Positions 1 through 6,824 of a stretch of DNA of 11,789 bases are shown piece by piece (position 1 is the stretch's first letter; each line of letters begins with the position of its first letter). A program made the position numbers and the translations under genes. Source of the DNA: Pseudomonadota bacterium (lineage in GTDB: Bacteria > Pseudomonadota > Alphaproteobacteria > Rhizobiales > Tepidamorphaceae); assembly GCA_023458595.1 (NCBI GenBank), contig JAEWYT010000153.1:1-11789 (forward strand), given 5' to 3'. The notes beneath the pieces were generated by a model. It had not been told where the DNA came from. It did no database searches and saw nothing but the letters and a program-made list of their open reading frames with translations.

Positions 1-1052
1 GGACGGGCGACGGCGGGCGCATGGCGCGCCGCCGGCCTGTCCGCCGCGCCGCCCGCCCACAGGCCGACGATGTGCCGCGCCGTCCGCGTGGTGAGGCTCC
101 CGGCGAGGCCGGCAAGCGTGCGCAGCACGTCGTAGGAGCGGCCGGCCTCGGTCACCGTCAGCAGGATGATGCCCGTCGCCTTGTCGACGGGGACGGCGGC
201 CGCGCGCGCAGCCACCGCCAGGGCCTCGCCGTGCCGGTCGCCGACGATGCGGGCGCTCAGCGTGCGCGGCAGGGACAGGGCGCCCGCAAGGCGGTTCGCG
301 ATCTCGCCGCGGTCGCCGATGGCGGCGAGCGCGAACAGCGCCTCGCCGAACTCGGCGTCGCCGTGCCCGGCGGGAACCGGCTCGCCGCCTTCGCCGCGCC
401 GCGCGACGATGCGTTCTAGGACGCCGCGGCGCGCGTCCTCCTCGACGAGCCAGAACAGGCGGGCGAGCGCGGCGTCGGACAGTTCGGCGAGCCCGATCAG
501 CCGCCGTGCGGCGACGCGCGGCAGGTTCGGGATGAGGGCGATGCGTTCCGCCGCCCCCTCGTCCAGGGCCGGCGTCGGGGCGAGCGCCAGCGCGGCGCCG
601 ATCACCGGGTCCTCGCGGTCGATCAGGACGCGGACGACGTCCGCGCAGAGATCGGGGCGCGAGGCGATGGCGCGGGCCTTCTCGTCGCTGTCGCCGGCGG
701 CGATCCCGCGCAGGTCGGAGGCCGTCAGGACGGGGCTCTGGCGCAGCATCGGCGCGGCGATGTCGGGCTCGTCGGCGATGACGTGGCGGGCGATCTCGGG
801 CGTGACGAGGTCGCAGGGGGCGAGGCGGCGGGCGATGCCGGCGCGCACCTTCGGGCTTACCCGCGGGAACAGGGCCAGCATCAGCTCGCTGAAATGGGCC
901 GGCGCCCGGCGGTCGCCGATGCGCGCGGTCTCGAGGATCAGGTCGGTGAGCGTGTCGAGCGCGGTCGCGCGCACGTCGTCGGTCTCGATCGCGCGTCCGT
1001 CGATCAGGCTCGACAGCGCGTCCTGGAACCTCTCCTCGAAACCGTCTTGCAT
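1..1052 (-). CDS. DUF2336 domain-containing protein, C-terminus outside window
   Basis: A minus-strand frame is open from an ATG at 1052 to the left edge, giving 350 residues without a stop. The protein is almost entirely short amphipathic helices rich in Ala, Arg, Leu and Asp. It has repeated units of the form 'RRLAPCDLVTPEIARHVIAD' (about residues 75-94) and 'SRPDLCADVVRVLIDREDPV' (131-150), which is the HEAT-like pattern of DUF2336 proteins common in alphaproteobacteria. Asp and Pro residues recur at the helix turns. There is no signal peptide or membrane segment, so it should be cytoplasmic. The molecular function of DUF2336 is not established, and a scaffold or protein-interaction role is only inferred from the helical repeats. 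No strong Shine-Dalgarno is visible upstream of the ATG, only a purine-rich GGGGCGCAGG abutting it. It is transcribed divergently from the gene at 1213, and the shared gap holds a CtrA-like box. I am confident of the coding region and fairly confident of the family. Confidence 0.82.
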   Translation of the reverse strand, partial: MQDGFEERFQDALSSLIDGRAIETDDVRATALDTLTDLILETARIGDRRAPAHFSELMLALFPRVSPKVRAGIARRLAPCDLVTPEIARHVIADEPDIAAPMLRQSPVLTASDLRGIAAGDSDEKARAIASRPDLCADVVRVLIDREDPVIGAALALAPTPALDEGAAERIALIPNLPRVAARRLIGLAELSDAALARLFWLVEEDARRGVLERIVARRGEGGEPVPAGHGDAEFGEALFALAAIGDRGEIANRLAGALSLPRTLSARIVGDRHGEALAVAARAAAVPVDKATGIILLTVTEAGRSYDVLRTLAGLAGSLTTRTARHIVGLWAGGAADRPAARHAPAVAR

Positions 1053-1110
1053 CCTGCGCCCCGTCGCTCGTCGGCGATCCACTCGATGACGAGACGTTAG
1101 CCGCGACCCG

Positions 1111-1126
1111 TTAGCGAACTGTTAAC
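1111..1126 (+). promoter_or_regulatory. Candidate CtrA binding site between divergent genes
   Basis: The sequence reads TTAG, seven bases, then TTAAC. It matches the CtrA box TTAA-N7-TTAAC of alphaproteobacteria at all but one core position. The same bases read on the minus strand give TTAA-N7-CTAA, so the site could serve either divergent gene. Further TTAG and TTAA half-sites lie at 1096-1099 and 1139-1142. The surroundings are noticeably more AT-rich than the flanking genes. The motif match is seen; binding is inferred. Confidence 0.4.
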
Positions 1127-1212
1127 CCTGATGAAACGTTAATGGCGGTGTTCGGCTAGCCGGCGCAGCATTCGACGCCGCCGGGCCGACGCTCCGATCT
1201 GGGAGACGAGTG

Positions 1213-1428
1213 ATGGCTGCGGTTCTGCAATTCAAGAGCGACGTGCGTCGTTCCCGGCGGCAGCCGGAGAGCGACGTGCGCTCGGCGGACTCGCCCGCCC
1301 GCATGGGCGAGGTCGTCATTTTTCCGGGCGTCCGTATCGAGCGCCACGACATCGACCTGTCGCACCGGCTGGTCCGGACGTCCGGGCCGGGAGAGGGCGC
1401 CTCCGGTTCGCCGGCCGGCAAGAGCTGA
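1213..1428 (+). CDS. Small conserved hypothetical protein (71 aa)
   Basis: The ATG at 1213 follows a GGGAG at 1201-1205 with seven bases between, a normal ribosome binding site. A GTG one codon earlier (1210) is in frame, but the ATG is better placed. The 71-residue product begins with a short hydrophobic run (AAVLQF), continues through an Arg/Ser-rich stretch and has a distinctive block 'GEVVIFPGVRIERHD' at residues 32-46, followed by 'IDLSHRL'. The tail is Gly/Ser/Pro-rich and probably disordered. From memory, small proteins with a similar 'IIFPGVRIER' core occur in Hyphomicrobiales, but their function is unknown to me. There is no signal peptide or membrane segment. Its stop is 29 bases before the start of the downstream lipoprotein gene on the same strand, so the two are probably co-transcribed. 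A CtrA-like box lies about 90 bases upstream. Confidence that it is coding is good because the reading frame, ribosome binding site and spacing agree. Confidence 0.7.
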   Translation: MAAVLQFKSDVRRSRRQPESDVRSADSPARMGEVVIFPGVRIERHDIDLSHRLVRTSGPGEGASGSPAGKS

Positions 1429-1457
1429 CCGGACCGACGAAGCGGAGTGACGTTCTC

Positions 1458-2261
1458 GTGAGCCTGGGGCGTGACATCCGCTCGGTTCTCTGCGCCGTGC
1501 TGGCGACGGCGGCGCTGGCCGGCTGCGCGGCCGAGGCCGGCGACTTCGGGCGGCCCGTGAAGGGGTACGTCAACGACGTGCTCCTGCCCGAGATCGGCGA
1601 CCGCCGGGCGCGCGGCCGCGGCGAGCCCGTTTCCGACTTCATGCTGACCGACGACGAGAAGGAGCTCAGGGCCCGTTCCTACCGGTTCGTCATGCCGATC
1701 CACCGCGACGCCTTCCGCGCGCGCCAGGAGACCGAATGGGTGCGCACCCGCATCTGGCCCGATTCGCGCTGGCGCCCCGACCCGACCCTCTACTACCGGC
1801 TGATGCGCAAGGACGACTTCAAGTCCAACTACGGCCGCTGGAACAACATCATCGACGAGATCACCGCCGACATCCCGCTGGTGCTGCCCTTCTACGTCGT
1901 GTGGCAGGAGGTCTGCCGCGCCGACCAGCAGCGCGTGGCCGCCCTGTCCCGCACGATCGCCCTGACGCCGGCCGAGACCGCCGACGCGAACGCCCGTGTC
2001 TGGGAGAACCGCCGCGTCGCCGACTGGGCCGTCTCCGGCCTCAACTGGCGCGTCGAATCCTACGCCTACGCGATCCAGCGCACCGAGATCGAGATTCCGA
2101 CCGGCGTCCGCGAGACCGAGGCCCGGCTCGCCCTCGACCGCCTGAAGAGCGAGGTGGCCTGGCTCGCCGCCGGCGTCGCCGACCCGACCTGCGGCGGCGG
2201 CGCGATCGCCGGCAAGTCGCCACCGGCCGCCTACGACGGGTCGATGGTCTACAAGCGCTAG
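1458..2261 (+). CDS. Putative lipoprotein of unknown function (267 aa)
   Basis: Translation starts at GTG 1458 behind a GGAG at 1444-1447. The N-terminus is a classic lipoprotein signal: a basic start (MSLGRDIR), a hydrophobic stretch, then a lipobox L20-A21-G22-C23, so Cys23 would be lipidated and the protein anchored in the envelope. The mature part is rich in charged and aromatic residues. It contains 'RSYRFVMPIHRDAF' (about 73-86), 'DFKSNYGRWNNIIDEITADI' (about 120-139) and a later helix around 'SGLNWRVESYAYAIQRTEIE'. Only two Cys occur after the leader besides the lipobox (in 'EVCRAD' and 'PTCGGG'), which might form a disulphide. I do not recognise an enzymatic motif and assign no function. 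It follows the small gene at 1213-1428 by 29 bases and is probably translated from the same message. A palindromic repeat just after the stop separates it from the convergent YcgN-family gene and might end its transcript. The lipoprotein assignment is firm; the biological role is unknown. Confidence 0.85.
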   Translation: MSLGRDIRSVLCAVLATAALAGCAAEAGDFGRPVKGYVNDVLLPEIGDRRARGRGEPVSDFMLTDDEKELRARSYRFVMPIHRDAFRARQETEWVRTRIWPDSRWRPDPTLYYRLMRKDDFKSNYGRWNNIIDEITADIPLVLPFYVVWQEVCRADQQRVAALSRTIALTPAETADANARVWENRRVADWAVSGLNWRVESYAYAIQRTEIEIPTGVRETEARLALDRLKSEVAWLAAGVADPTCGGGAIAGKSPPAAYDGSMVYKR

Positions 2262-2281
2262 GCAGGTAGAAGCCCCCTATC

Positions 2282-2356
2282 ACGTCATGCCCGGGCTCGA
2301 CCCGGGCATCTCATGCCGTTTCCCCGAGATTGCCCGGTCGAGCCGGGCAATGACGT
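2282..2356. repeat. Nested intergenic palindromic repeat, possible bidirectional terminator
   Basis: Outer arms ACGTCAT (2282-2288) and ATGACGT (2350-2356) enclose two perfect hairpins. The first has a 9-bp stem with a 5-base loop at 2287-2309 (ATGCCCGGG / CCCGGGCAT). The second has an 8-bp stem with a 5-base loop at 2330-2350 (TTGCCCGG / CCGGGCAA). The two loops are complementary in sequence (CTCGA and TCGAG). This resembles dispersed intergenic palindromes that I recall from rhizobial genomes. It sits between convergent genes, where it could also stop transcription, although no U-tract follows. Confidence 0.75.
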
Positions 2357-2368
2357 AACGGATACGGC

Positions 2369-2821
2369 TTACTCCGCCTCCAGCGGCCAGTCGACGATGT
2401 GGTCTTCCAGATCGCGCTCGGCCACGTCCTGCTCGCGTACCGTGCGCCCGCGCACCGAGATGCCGGCGGCATGCACGCTCTCCGGGTCGCCGGAGACGAG
2501 CGGGTGCCACCAGTAGAGGTCCTCTCCCTCGGCGACGAGCCGGTAGGCGCAGGTGGGGGGAAGCCAGGTGATCTCGCCGAGTTCTTCCGGCGTCAGCGTC
2601 ACGCAGTCGGGCATCCGCGTCGAGCGGTTCTCGTAGTCGGTGCAGCGGCAGGCTTTCGCGTCGAGCAGCGCGCAGGCGACGTCGGTGTACCAGATCTCGC
2701 CCGTATCCTCGTCCTCGAGCTTCATCAGGCAGCACCGCGCGCAGCCGTCGCACAGCGATTCCCATTCGGCGCGGGTCATTTGGCCGAGGGGCTTGGTCTT
2801 CCAGAAGGGCGGGGCGGGCAT
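2369..2821 (-). CDS. YcgN/UPF0260 family cysteine-cluster protein
   Basis: This 150-residue protein has the hallmark layout of the UPF0260 (YcgN) family. It opens with 'PFWKTKPLGQMTRAEWESLC', then a C24-x2-C27-x2-C30-C31 cluster, 'KLEDEDTGEIWYTDVAC' to Cys50, C58-x-C60 with 'DYENRS', Cys73 in 'PDC', and Cys91 in 'LPPTCAYR'. Nine cysteines in such a short cytoplasmic protein point to metal binding. The family is grouped with the CxxCxxCC putative zinc- or iron-chelating domain, but the metal and role have not been settled to my knowledge. I chose the ATG at 2821 because family members begin close to the 'FWKT' motif. A GTG at 2857 would add 12 residues that look non-native. The Shine-Dalgarno is weak (GGA within GACGGAATCTC). 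The gene appears monocistronic, converging on the lipoprotein gene and divergent from the penicillin-binding protein gene. Length agrees with the family. Confidence 0.93.
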   Translation of the reverse strand: MPAPPFWKTKPLGQMTRAEWESLCDGCARCCLMKLEDEDTGEIWYTDVACALLDAKACRCTDYENRSTRMPDCVTLTPEELGEITWLPPTCAYRLVAEGEDLYWWHPLVSGDPESVHAAGISVRGRTVREQDVAERDLEDHIVDWPLEAE

Positions 2822-2940
2822 GAGATTCCGTCGTTTGGATGGGGAGCACCCTACCACACCGCGATTCCCGGAGCATCGGCTCCCCGCTAACCAATCCCCT
2901 CTTTCCCCGCCTCACACTCCCGTGAGCCCACGCGAATCTC

Positions 2941-2970
2941 TTGCCAAAACCTGCTAGACTGCGCATCTAT
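2941..2970 (+). promoter_or_regulatory. Candidate promoter of the PBP1A gene
   Basis: TTGCCA at 2941-2946 and ATCTAT at 2965-2970 are separated by 18 bases and resemble housekeeping -35 and -10 elements. They lie about 55 bases before the GTG start at 3026, in a locally AT-richer stretch. This is a pattern match only, and other hexamer pairs nearby are possible. Confidence 0.35.
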
Positions 2971-3025
2971 CGGCGCGGGCGAGCGCATTTTTGAGCGGGA
3001 ACGAGTTCGGACGGAGTTTGACGGC

Positions 3026-5305
3026 GTGCGCGACCCCTTTGCCAGCGGTCCGAAGACGGGAATCTGGACGCGCGTCCGGCGGCGTCTGCTCGAAGTCGAT
3101 TCCTTCATCGACGCCTTCTTCTTCTCCATCATCGAGGGCACGAAGCGCGGCTTCGAGGCCTATTCGGCCCGGCTCGAGCGCTTCAACGTCAAGGGCTGGC
3201 GCCGGCTCCTGGTCGAGCTCCTGTCGGACACCGCGACGTTCGGCGCCGGCGGCGCAGTGCTCATGCTCGCGCTCGCCATCCCCGCCTTCGACGAGACCAG
3301 CGACGACTGGCTGAGCCAGGCGGACTATTCGGTCACCTTCCTCGACCGCTACGGCAACGAGATCGGCCAGCGCGGCGTCATGCAGAACGACTCGGTGCCG
3401 CTCGACGAGATCCCCGACCAGATGATCAAGGCGACGCTGGCGACCGAGGACCGGCGGTTCTACGTCCATTTCGGCATCGACGTCATGGGCACCTTCCGGG
3501 CGCTCATCGAGAACATGCGCAACAAGGCGGTGGTGCAGGGCGGCTCCTCGCTCACCCAGCAGCTCGCCAAGAACCTGTTCCTGACCAACGAGCGCACCAT
3601 CGAGCGCAAGATCAAGGAAGCCTTCCTGGCGCTCTGGCTCGAGACGCACCTGACCAAGAACGAGATCCTCAAGCTCTATCTCGACCGCGCCTATCTCGGC
3701 GGCGGCGCCTTCGGCGTCGAGGCGGCCTCGCAGTTCTATTTCGGCAAGTCGGTGCGCGACATAAACCTCGCCGAGGCCGCGATGATGGCCGGCCTGTTCA
3801 AGGCGCCCGGCCGCTATGCCCCGCACGTCGACCTGCCGGCCGCCCGCGGCCGCGCCAACGAGGTGCTGGAGAACATGGTCCAGGCCGGCTTCATGACCGA
3901 GGGCCAGGTCTACGCCGCCCGCCGCAACCCGGCGACGCCGGTCGACCGCTCCGGCGTCACCGCGCCCGACTACTTCCTCGACTGGGCCTTCGACGAGGTC
4001 AAGCGCATCACCAATGGCAAGGCCGATGTGCTCACCGTGAAGACCACCATCGACATGAACCTGCAGAAGGTCGCCGAGGACGCGGTGGAATCGAGCCTGC
4101 GCCAGTACGGCCAGCAGTACGGCGCGAGCCAGGCGGCGATGGCGATGGCCGACGTCGAGAGCGGCGCGGTGCGCGCCATGGTGGGCGGGCGCGACTACGG
4201 CGAGAGCCAGTTCAACCGCGCCACCTCGGCGCTCAGGCAGCCGGGCTCCTCGTTCAAGCCCTACGTCTACCTGACCGCGCTGATGAACGGCTACACGCCG
4301 CAGTCGATCGTGCCGGACGCGCCGATCACCATCGGCGGCTGGTCGCCGCAGAACTACGGCCGCAGCTATCGCGGCAACATTCCGCTGACCGTCGCGCTTC
4401 AGTACTCGATCAACACCGTGGCGGTGCGTCTCGCCCAGGCCGTCGGCCGCGACAAGATCGTCGAGACCGCCTACAACATGGGCGTCAAGACGCCGCTCAA
4501 GATTTCCAAGTCGCTGCCGCTCGGCGCCTCGGAGCTGACCGTCGTGGACCAGCTCGCCGGCTACGGCACGCTCGCCTCCGGCGGCCTGAAGATGACGCCC
4601 TACGCGGTCTCCGACATCCGCGACGGGCAGGGCGAGCTCATCTACCGGCACGACCGCGACGAGCCGCCGCGCCAGCAGGTCATCCCGGCCGACAAGGTGA
4701 GCGAGCTGAACCTGATGCTCAACAACGCCGCCAACAACGGCACCGGCCGGCGGGCGATCTTCCCCGGCGCGCCGATCTCCGGCAAGACCGGCACCACCAA
4801 CGCCTATCGCGACGGCTGGTTCTGCGGCTTCACGGGCAACTACGTCGCCACCATCTGGATGGGCAACGACGACTTCCGCTCCACCAAGCGGATGACGGGC
4901 GGCAGCCTGCCGGCGATGACGTGGAACAAGCTGATGAGCTACGCCCACAACGGCATCGAGATCAGGCCGATCCCGGGCGTCGGCGGCGCGCCGCTGCAGC
5001 CCGAGGCGGTCGCGGCCGCCCAGACCGGGCCGGACGGCGAGCCCGTGCCCGCGCCGGTGCCGCTGATCCTGTCGAAGCAGTCGGAAGCCCTTCTCTTCCA
5101 GATCGAGAAGCTGATGCGCGACGCCAGGCCCGTGAAGGCGACGGCCCCGTCCGGCCCCTCCGCCGAGCTGAAGGCGCGCGAGAGCGGCATGGGCGCCTGG
5201 CAGCGTGCCGAGGCGCCCGCCGCGACGCCGCCGGCGACCCCCGCCAGCGCCGCGGCCGAGACGCCTCCCGACAAGGTCGTCGAGATCACCATCCGCGGCG
5301 ATTGA
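3026..5305 (+). CDS. Bifunctional class A penicillin-binding protein (PBP1A family)
   Basis: The protein polymerises lipid II into glycan strands and cross-links the stem peptides in the periplasm. After a 65-residue basic cytoplasmic N-terminus comes one membrane anchor at about 66-88. A GT51 glycosyltransferase domain (about 105-290) follows with 'ATEDRRFYVHFGID' (catalytic Glu141), 'QGGSSLTQQLAKN' (171-183), 'RKIKE' (194-198) and 'KLYLDRAYLGGGAFGVEAA'. The transpeptidase domain has S408-S-F-K411 (acylated Ser408), S461-I-N463 and K587-T-G589, so all catalytic motifs of both activities are present. The last 100 residues are Pro/Ala-rich and probably disordered. At 759 residues the length is normal for the family. 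The GTG start at 3026 is preceded by GGAG (3013-3016) with a nine-base spacer; no nearer start keeps the N-terminus. Its stop lies four bases from the end of the convergent cyclase gene, so the two transcripts probably overlap at their 3' ends. It may be one of several PBP1 paralogs, so I give no symbol. Confidence 0.97.
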   Translation: MRDPFASGPKTGIWTRVRRRLLEVDSFIDAFFFSIIEGTKRGFEAYSARLERFNVKGWRRLLVELLSDTATFGAGGAVLMLALAIPAFDETSDDWLSQADYSVTFLDRYGNEIGQRGVMQNDSVPLDEIPDQMIKATLATEDRRFYVHFGIDVMGTFRALIENMRNKAVVQGGSSLTQQLAKNLFLTNERTIERKIKEAFLALWLETHLTKNEILKLYLDRAYLGGGAFGVEAASQFYFGKSVRDINLAEAAMMAGLFKAPGRYAPHVDLPAARGRANEVLENMVQAGFMTEGQVYAARRNPATPVDRSGVTAPDYFLDWAFDEVKRITNGKADVLTVKTTIDMNLQKVAEDAVESSLRQYGQQYGASQAAMAMADVESGAVRAMVGGRDYGESQFNRATSALRQPGSSFKPYVYLTALMNGYTPQSIVPDAPITIGGWSPQNYGRSYRGNIPLTVALQYSINTVAVRLAQAVGRDKIVETAYNMGVKTPLKISKSLPLGASELTVVDQLAGYGTLASGGLKMTPYAVSDIRDGQGELIYRHDRDEPPRQQVIPADKVSELNLMLNNAANNGTGRRAIFPGAPISGKTGTTNAYRDGWFCGFTGNYVATIWMGNDDFRSTKRMTGGSLPAMTWNKLMSYAHNGIEIRPIPGVGGAPLQPEAVAAAQTGPDGEPVPAPVPLILSKQSEALLFQIEKLMRDARPVKATAPSGPSAELKARESGMGAWQRAEAPAATPPATPASAAAETPPDKVVEITIRGD

Positions 5306-5309
5306 GGCT

Positions 5310-6659
5310 TCAGCGGCGGCCGATCACGCAGACGTCGACGGGTTCGCTGTGGCCGCGGATCGTCGCCTGGCGCACGTCGCCCGGGACGTTCCCCTTGCCG
5401 CGCGCGGCCTCGACGAGCGTCAGGTTCAGCGCCGCCAGCGCATCGTTCTCCTTGGCGAAGCCCTCGAGCCGGGCGGCCACGTTGACGGCGTCGCCCACCA
5501 CCGTGAACTCGCGGCGGCGGCCGGCGCCGATGACGCCGACGAAGACCGGTCCCATCGATCCGCCGGCGGCGACCTGGAAGGCCGGCGCGGAGGGGTCGGC
5601 GGTCCGCCAGCCCGCCATCGTCGCGGGCAGGGCCTCCACCACGGCCAGCGCCTGGCGGGCCGCGGTTGCGGGCTCGCAGCGATAGCCGAAGATCGCCATC
5701 ACCCCGTCGCCGATGAACTTGTCGACGAAGCCGCCGTTGTCGCGGATGAGGGCGTGCGTGCGGTCGCGGAACTCGGCGAGCCAGCCCGCGACCACGGCCG
5801 GCTCGACCCGCTCGCTCTCCCGGGTGAAGCCGGTGAGGTCGAGGAACAGGATCGCCAGAACCCGCTGCCCGGCGAGCGGCGACGCGGCCGACCGGCCGAG
5901 GGTGCGCGAGACTTCCGCCGGCAGGAACCGCGACAATTCCGCCTCGCGCCGCGCGGTGTTCATGCCCTTGAGCAGGATGTCGCGCTTGCTGCGCACCGAG
6001 ACGACCAGCACCGTCGAGGCGATCGCGAGCATCAGCCCGCGGATCGCGTCGGAGGGGACCGAGAACAGGGCGACCATGTCGGAAGAGGGATGGGTCGTCG
6101 CCGAAAGGGTGCCGGCGAACAAGACGAGCCCGGCGAGCACGGCGAGGAACAGCGTGGCGGCAAGGATGAGCGGCCCGGTGCGGAAGCGCACCGACTGGAT
6201 GGCGATCGCGATTGGGATCAGCCAGACGGGCGGCTGGGCGAACACGAACTGACCCTGATGGCCGGAATACCGCATGCCCTCGTGCAGGGCGACGAGGATG
6301 ATCAGCGCGTCGCCCAGCACGAACAGGTAGGCGAGCATCGGGTGGTATCGCTGCGTGCGGCTCGCCAGGAACGACACCGCGGCGAGCGTCACGAAGCCCG
6401 CCATGATGCCGATCGCCATCAGGACGCGCGGCAGCACCGTATCGCGCTCCGCGTCGGCGATGAAGGCGATCGCCGCCGTCAGGCCCGTCGCCAGGATCAG
6501 CCCCGCCGCCGCACGCGCGAAGGAGGCGATGCGCTCAGCGGCGCGCTCGGCCTCCTCGAAGCTGCGCGGCAGAGCCTCGCTGCTGCCGGCTTCGTCTTCC
6601 GCGTCTGTCTGCAGGGCTTCGGGAATCGGTCCGATCCTCAAGCGGCGTGTGCGGAGCAA
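5310..6659 (-). CDS. Membrane-bound class III adenylate/guanylate cyclase
   Basis: A 449-residue protein makes a cyclic nucleotide, probably cAMP from ATP, at the inner membrane. The first 50 residues are hydrophilic. Six hydrophobic segments follow at about 51-68, 77-99, 107-126, 144-158, 163-184 and 205-222, forming a sensor-like membrane domain I cannot classify. A linker of about 20 residues leads to the catalytic domain (about 265-449). Metal-binding Asp274 sits in 'LFLDLTGFT' and Asp318 in 'DKFIGDGVMAIFG'. Asn393 and Arg397 ('VNVAARLE') match the transition-state residues. The purine-recognition pair is Lys314 and Thr386, the Lys/Thr combination known from cyanobacterial-type adenylate cyclases, so ATP is the likelier substrate. 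The start is uncertain: only TTG at 6659 or 6641 is available before the first membrane segment, and neither has a clear Shine-Dalgarno. The gene converges on the PBP1A gene with a four-base gap and is divergent from the serine hydrolase gene. The function call is firm; the first residues are not. Confidence 0.9.
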   Translation of the reverse strand: MLRTRRLRIGPIPEALQTDAEDEAGSSEALPRSFEEAERAAERIASFARAAAGLILATGLTAAIAFIADAERDTVLPRVLMAIGIMAGFVTLAAVSFLASRTQRYHPMLAYLFVLGDALIILVALHEGMRYSGHQGQFVFAQPPVWLIPIAIAIQSVRFRTGPLILAATLFLAVLAGLVLFAGTLSATTHPSSDMVALFSVPSDAIRGLMLAIASTVLVVSVRSKRDILLKGMNTARREAELSRFLPAEVSRTLGRSAASPLAGQRVLAILFLDLTGFTRESERVEPAVVAGWLAEFRDRTHALIRDNGGFVDKFIGDGVMAIFGYRCEPATAARQALAVVEALPATMAGWRTADPSAPAFQVAAGGSMGPVFVGVIGAGRRREFTVVGDAVNVAARLEGFAKENDALAALNLTLVEAARGKGNVPGDVRQATIRGHSEPVDVCVIGRR

Positions 6660-6824
6660 ATCTACGGTTTCGCGCGCGCCGCGCCAACGGCGCGGTCCGG
6701 CGGGGCGAAGGCCCGCACCAGCCTCCCGCCGGCCATGCCAGCCGTCCGCGCGATCTGCTCGTTTGGCTTCGCCGGCGAACGTGCTAACCCTGCCGTATCG
6801 CTGCCCGCCCACGGAGACCGATCG

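Noticed and set aside
21..1100. Three plus-strand open frames opposite the DUF2336 gene
   Set aside because: Their composition is Arg/Ala/Ser-rich with no family resemblance, whereas the minus frame gives regular DUF2336-like helical repeats.
2973..2992. GCGC-loop-GCGC followed by ATTTTT before PBP1A, as an intrinsic terminator
   Set aside because: The stem is only four base pairs and it lies in the likely leader of PBP1A, downstream of the candidate promoter.
2954..4948. 664-codon minus-strand open frame opposite the PBP1A gene
   Set aside because: It is a mirror of a strongly conserved coding region, rich in Val, Gly, His and Asp, with no known domain.
6660..6824. Divergent promoter region between the membrane cyclase and serine hydrolase genes
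   Set aside because: I looked for -35/-10 pairs, but only weak matches with poor spacing were found (for example TTGGCT at 6763), so no promoter is called.
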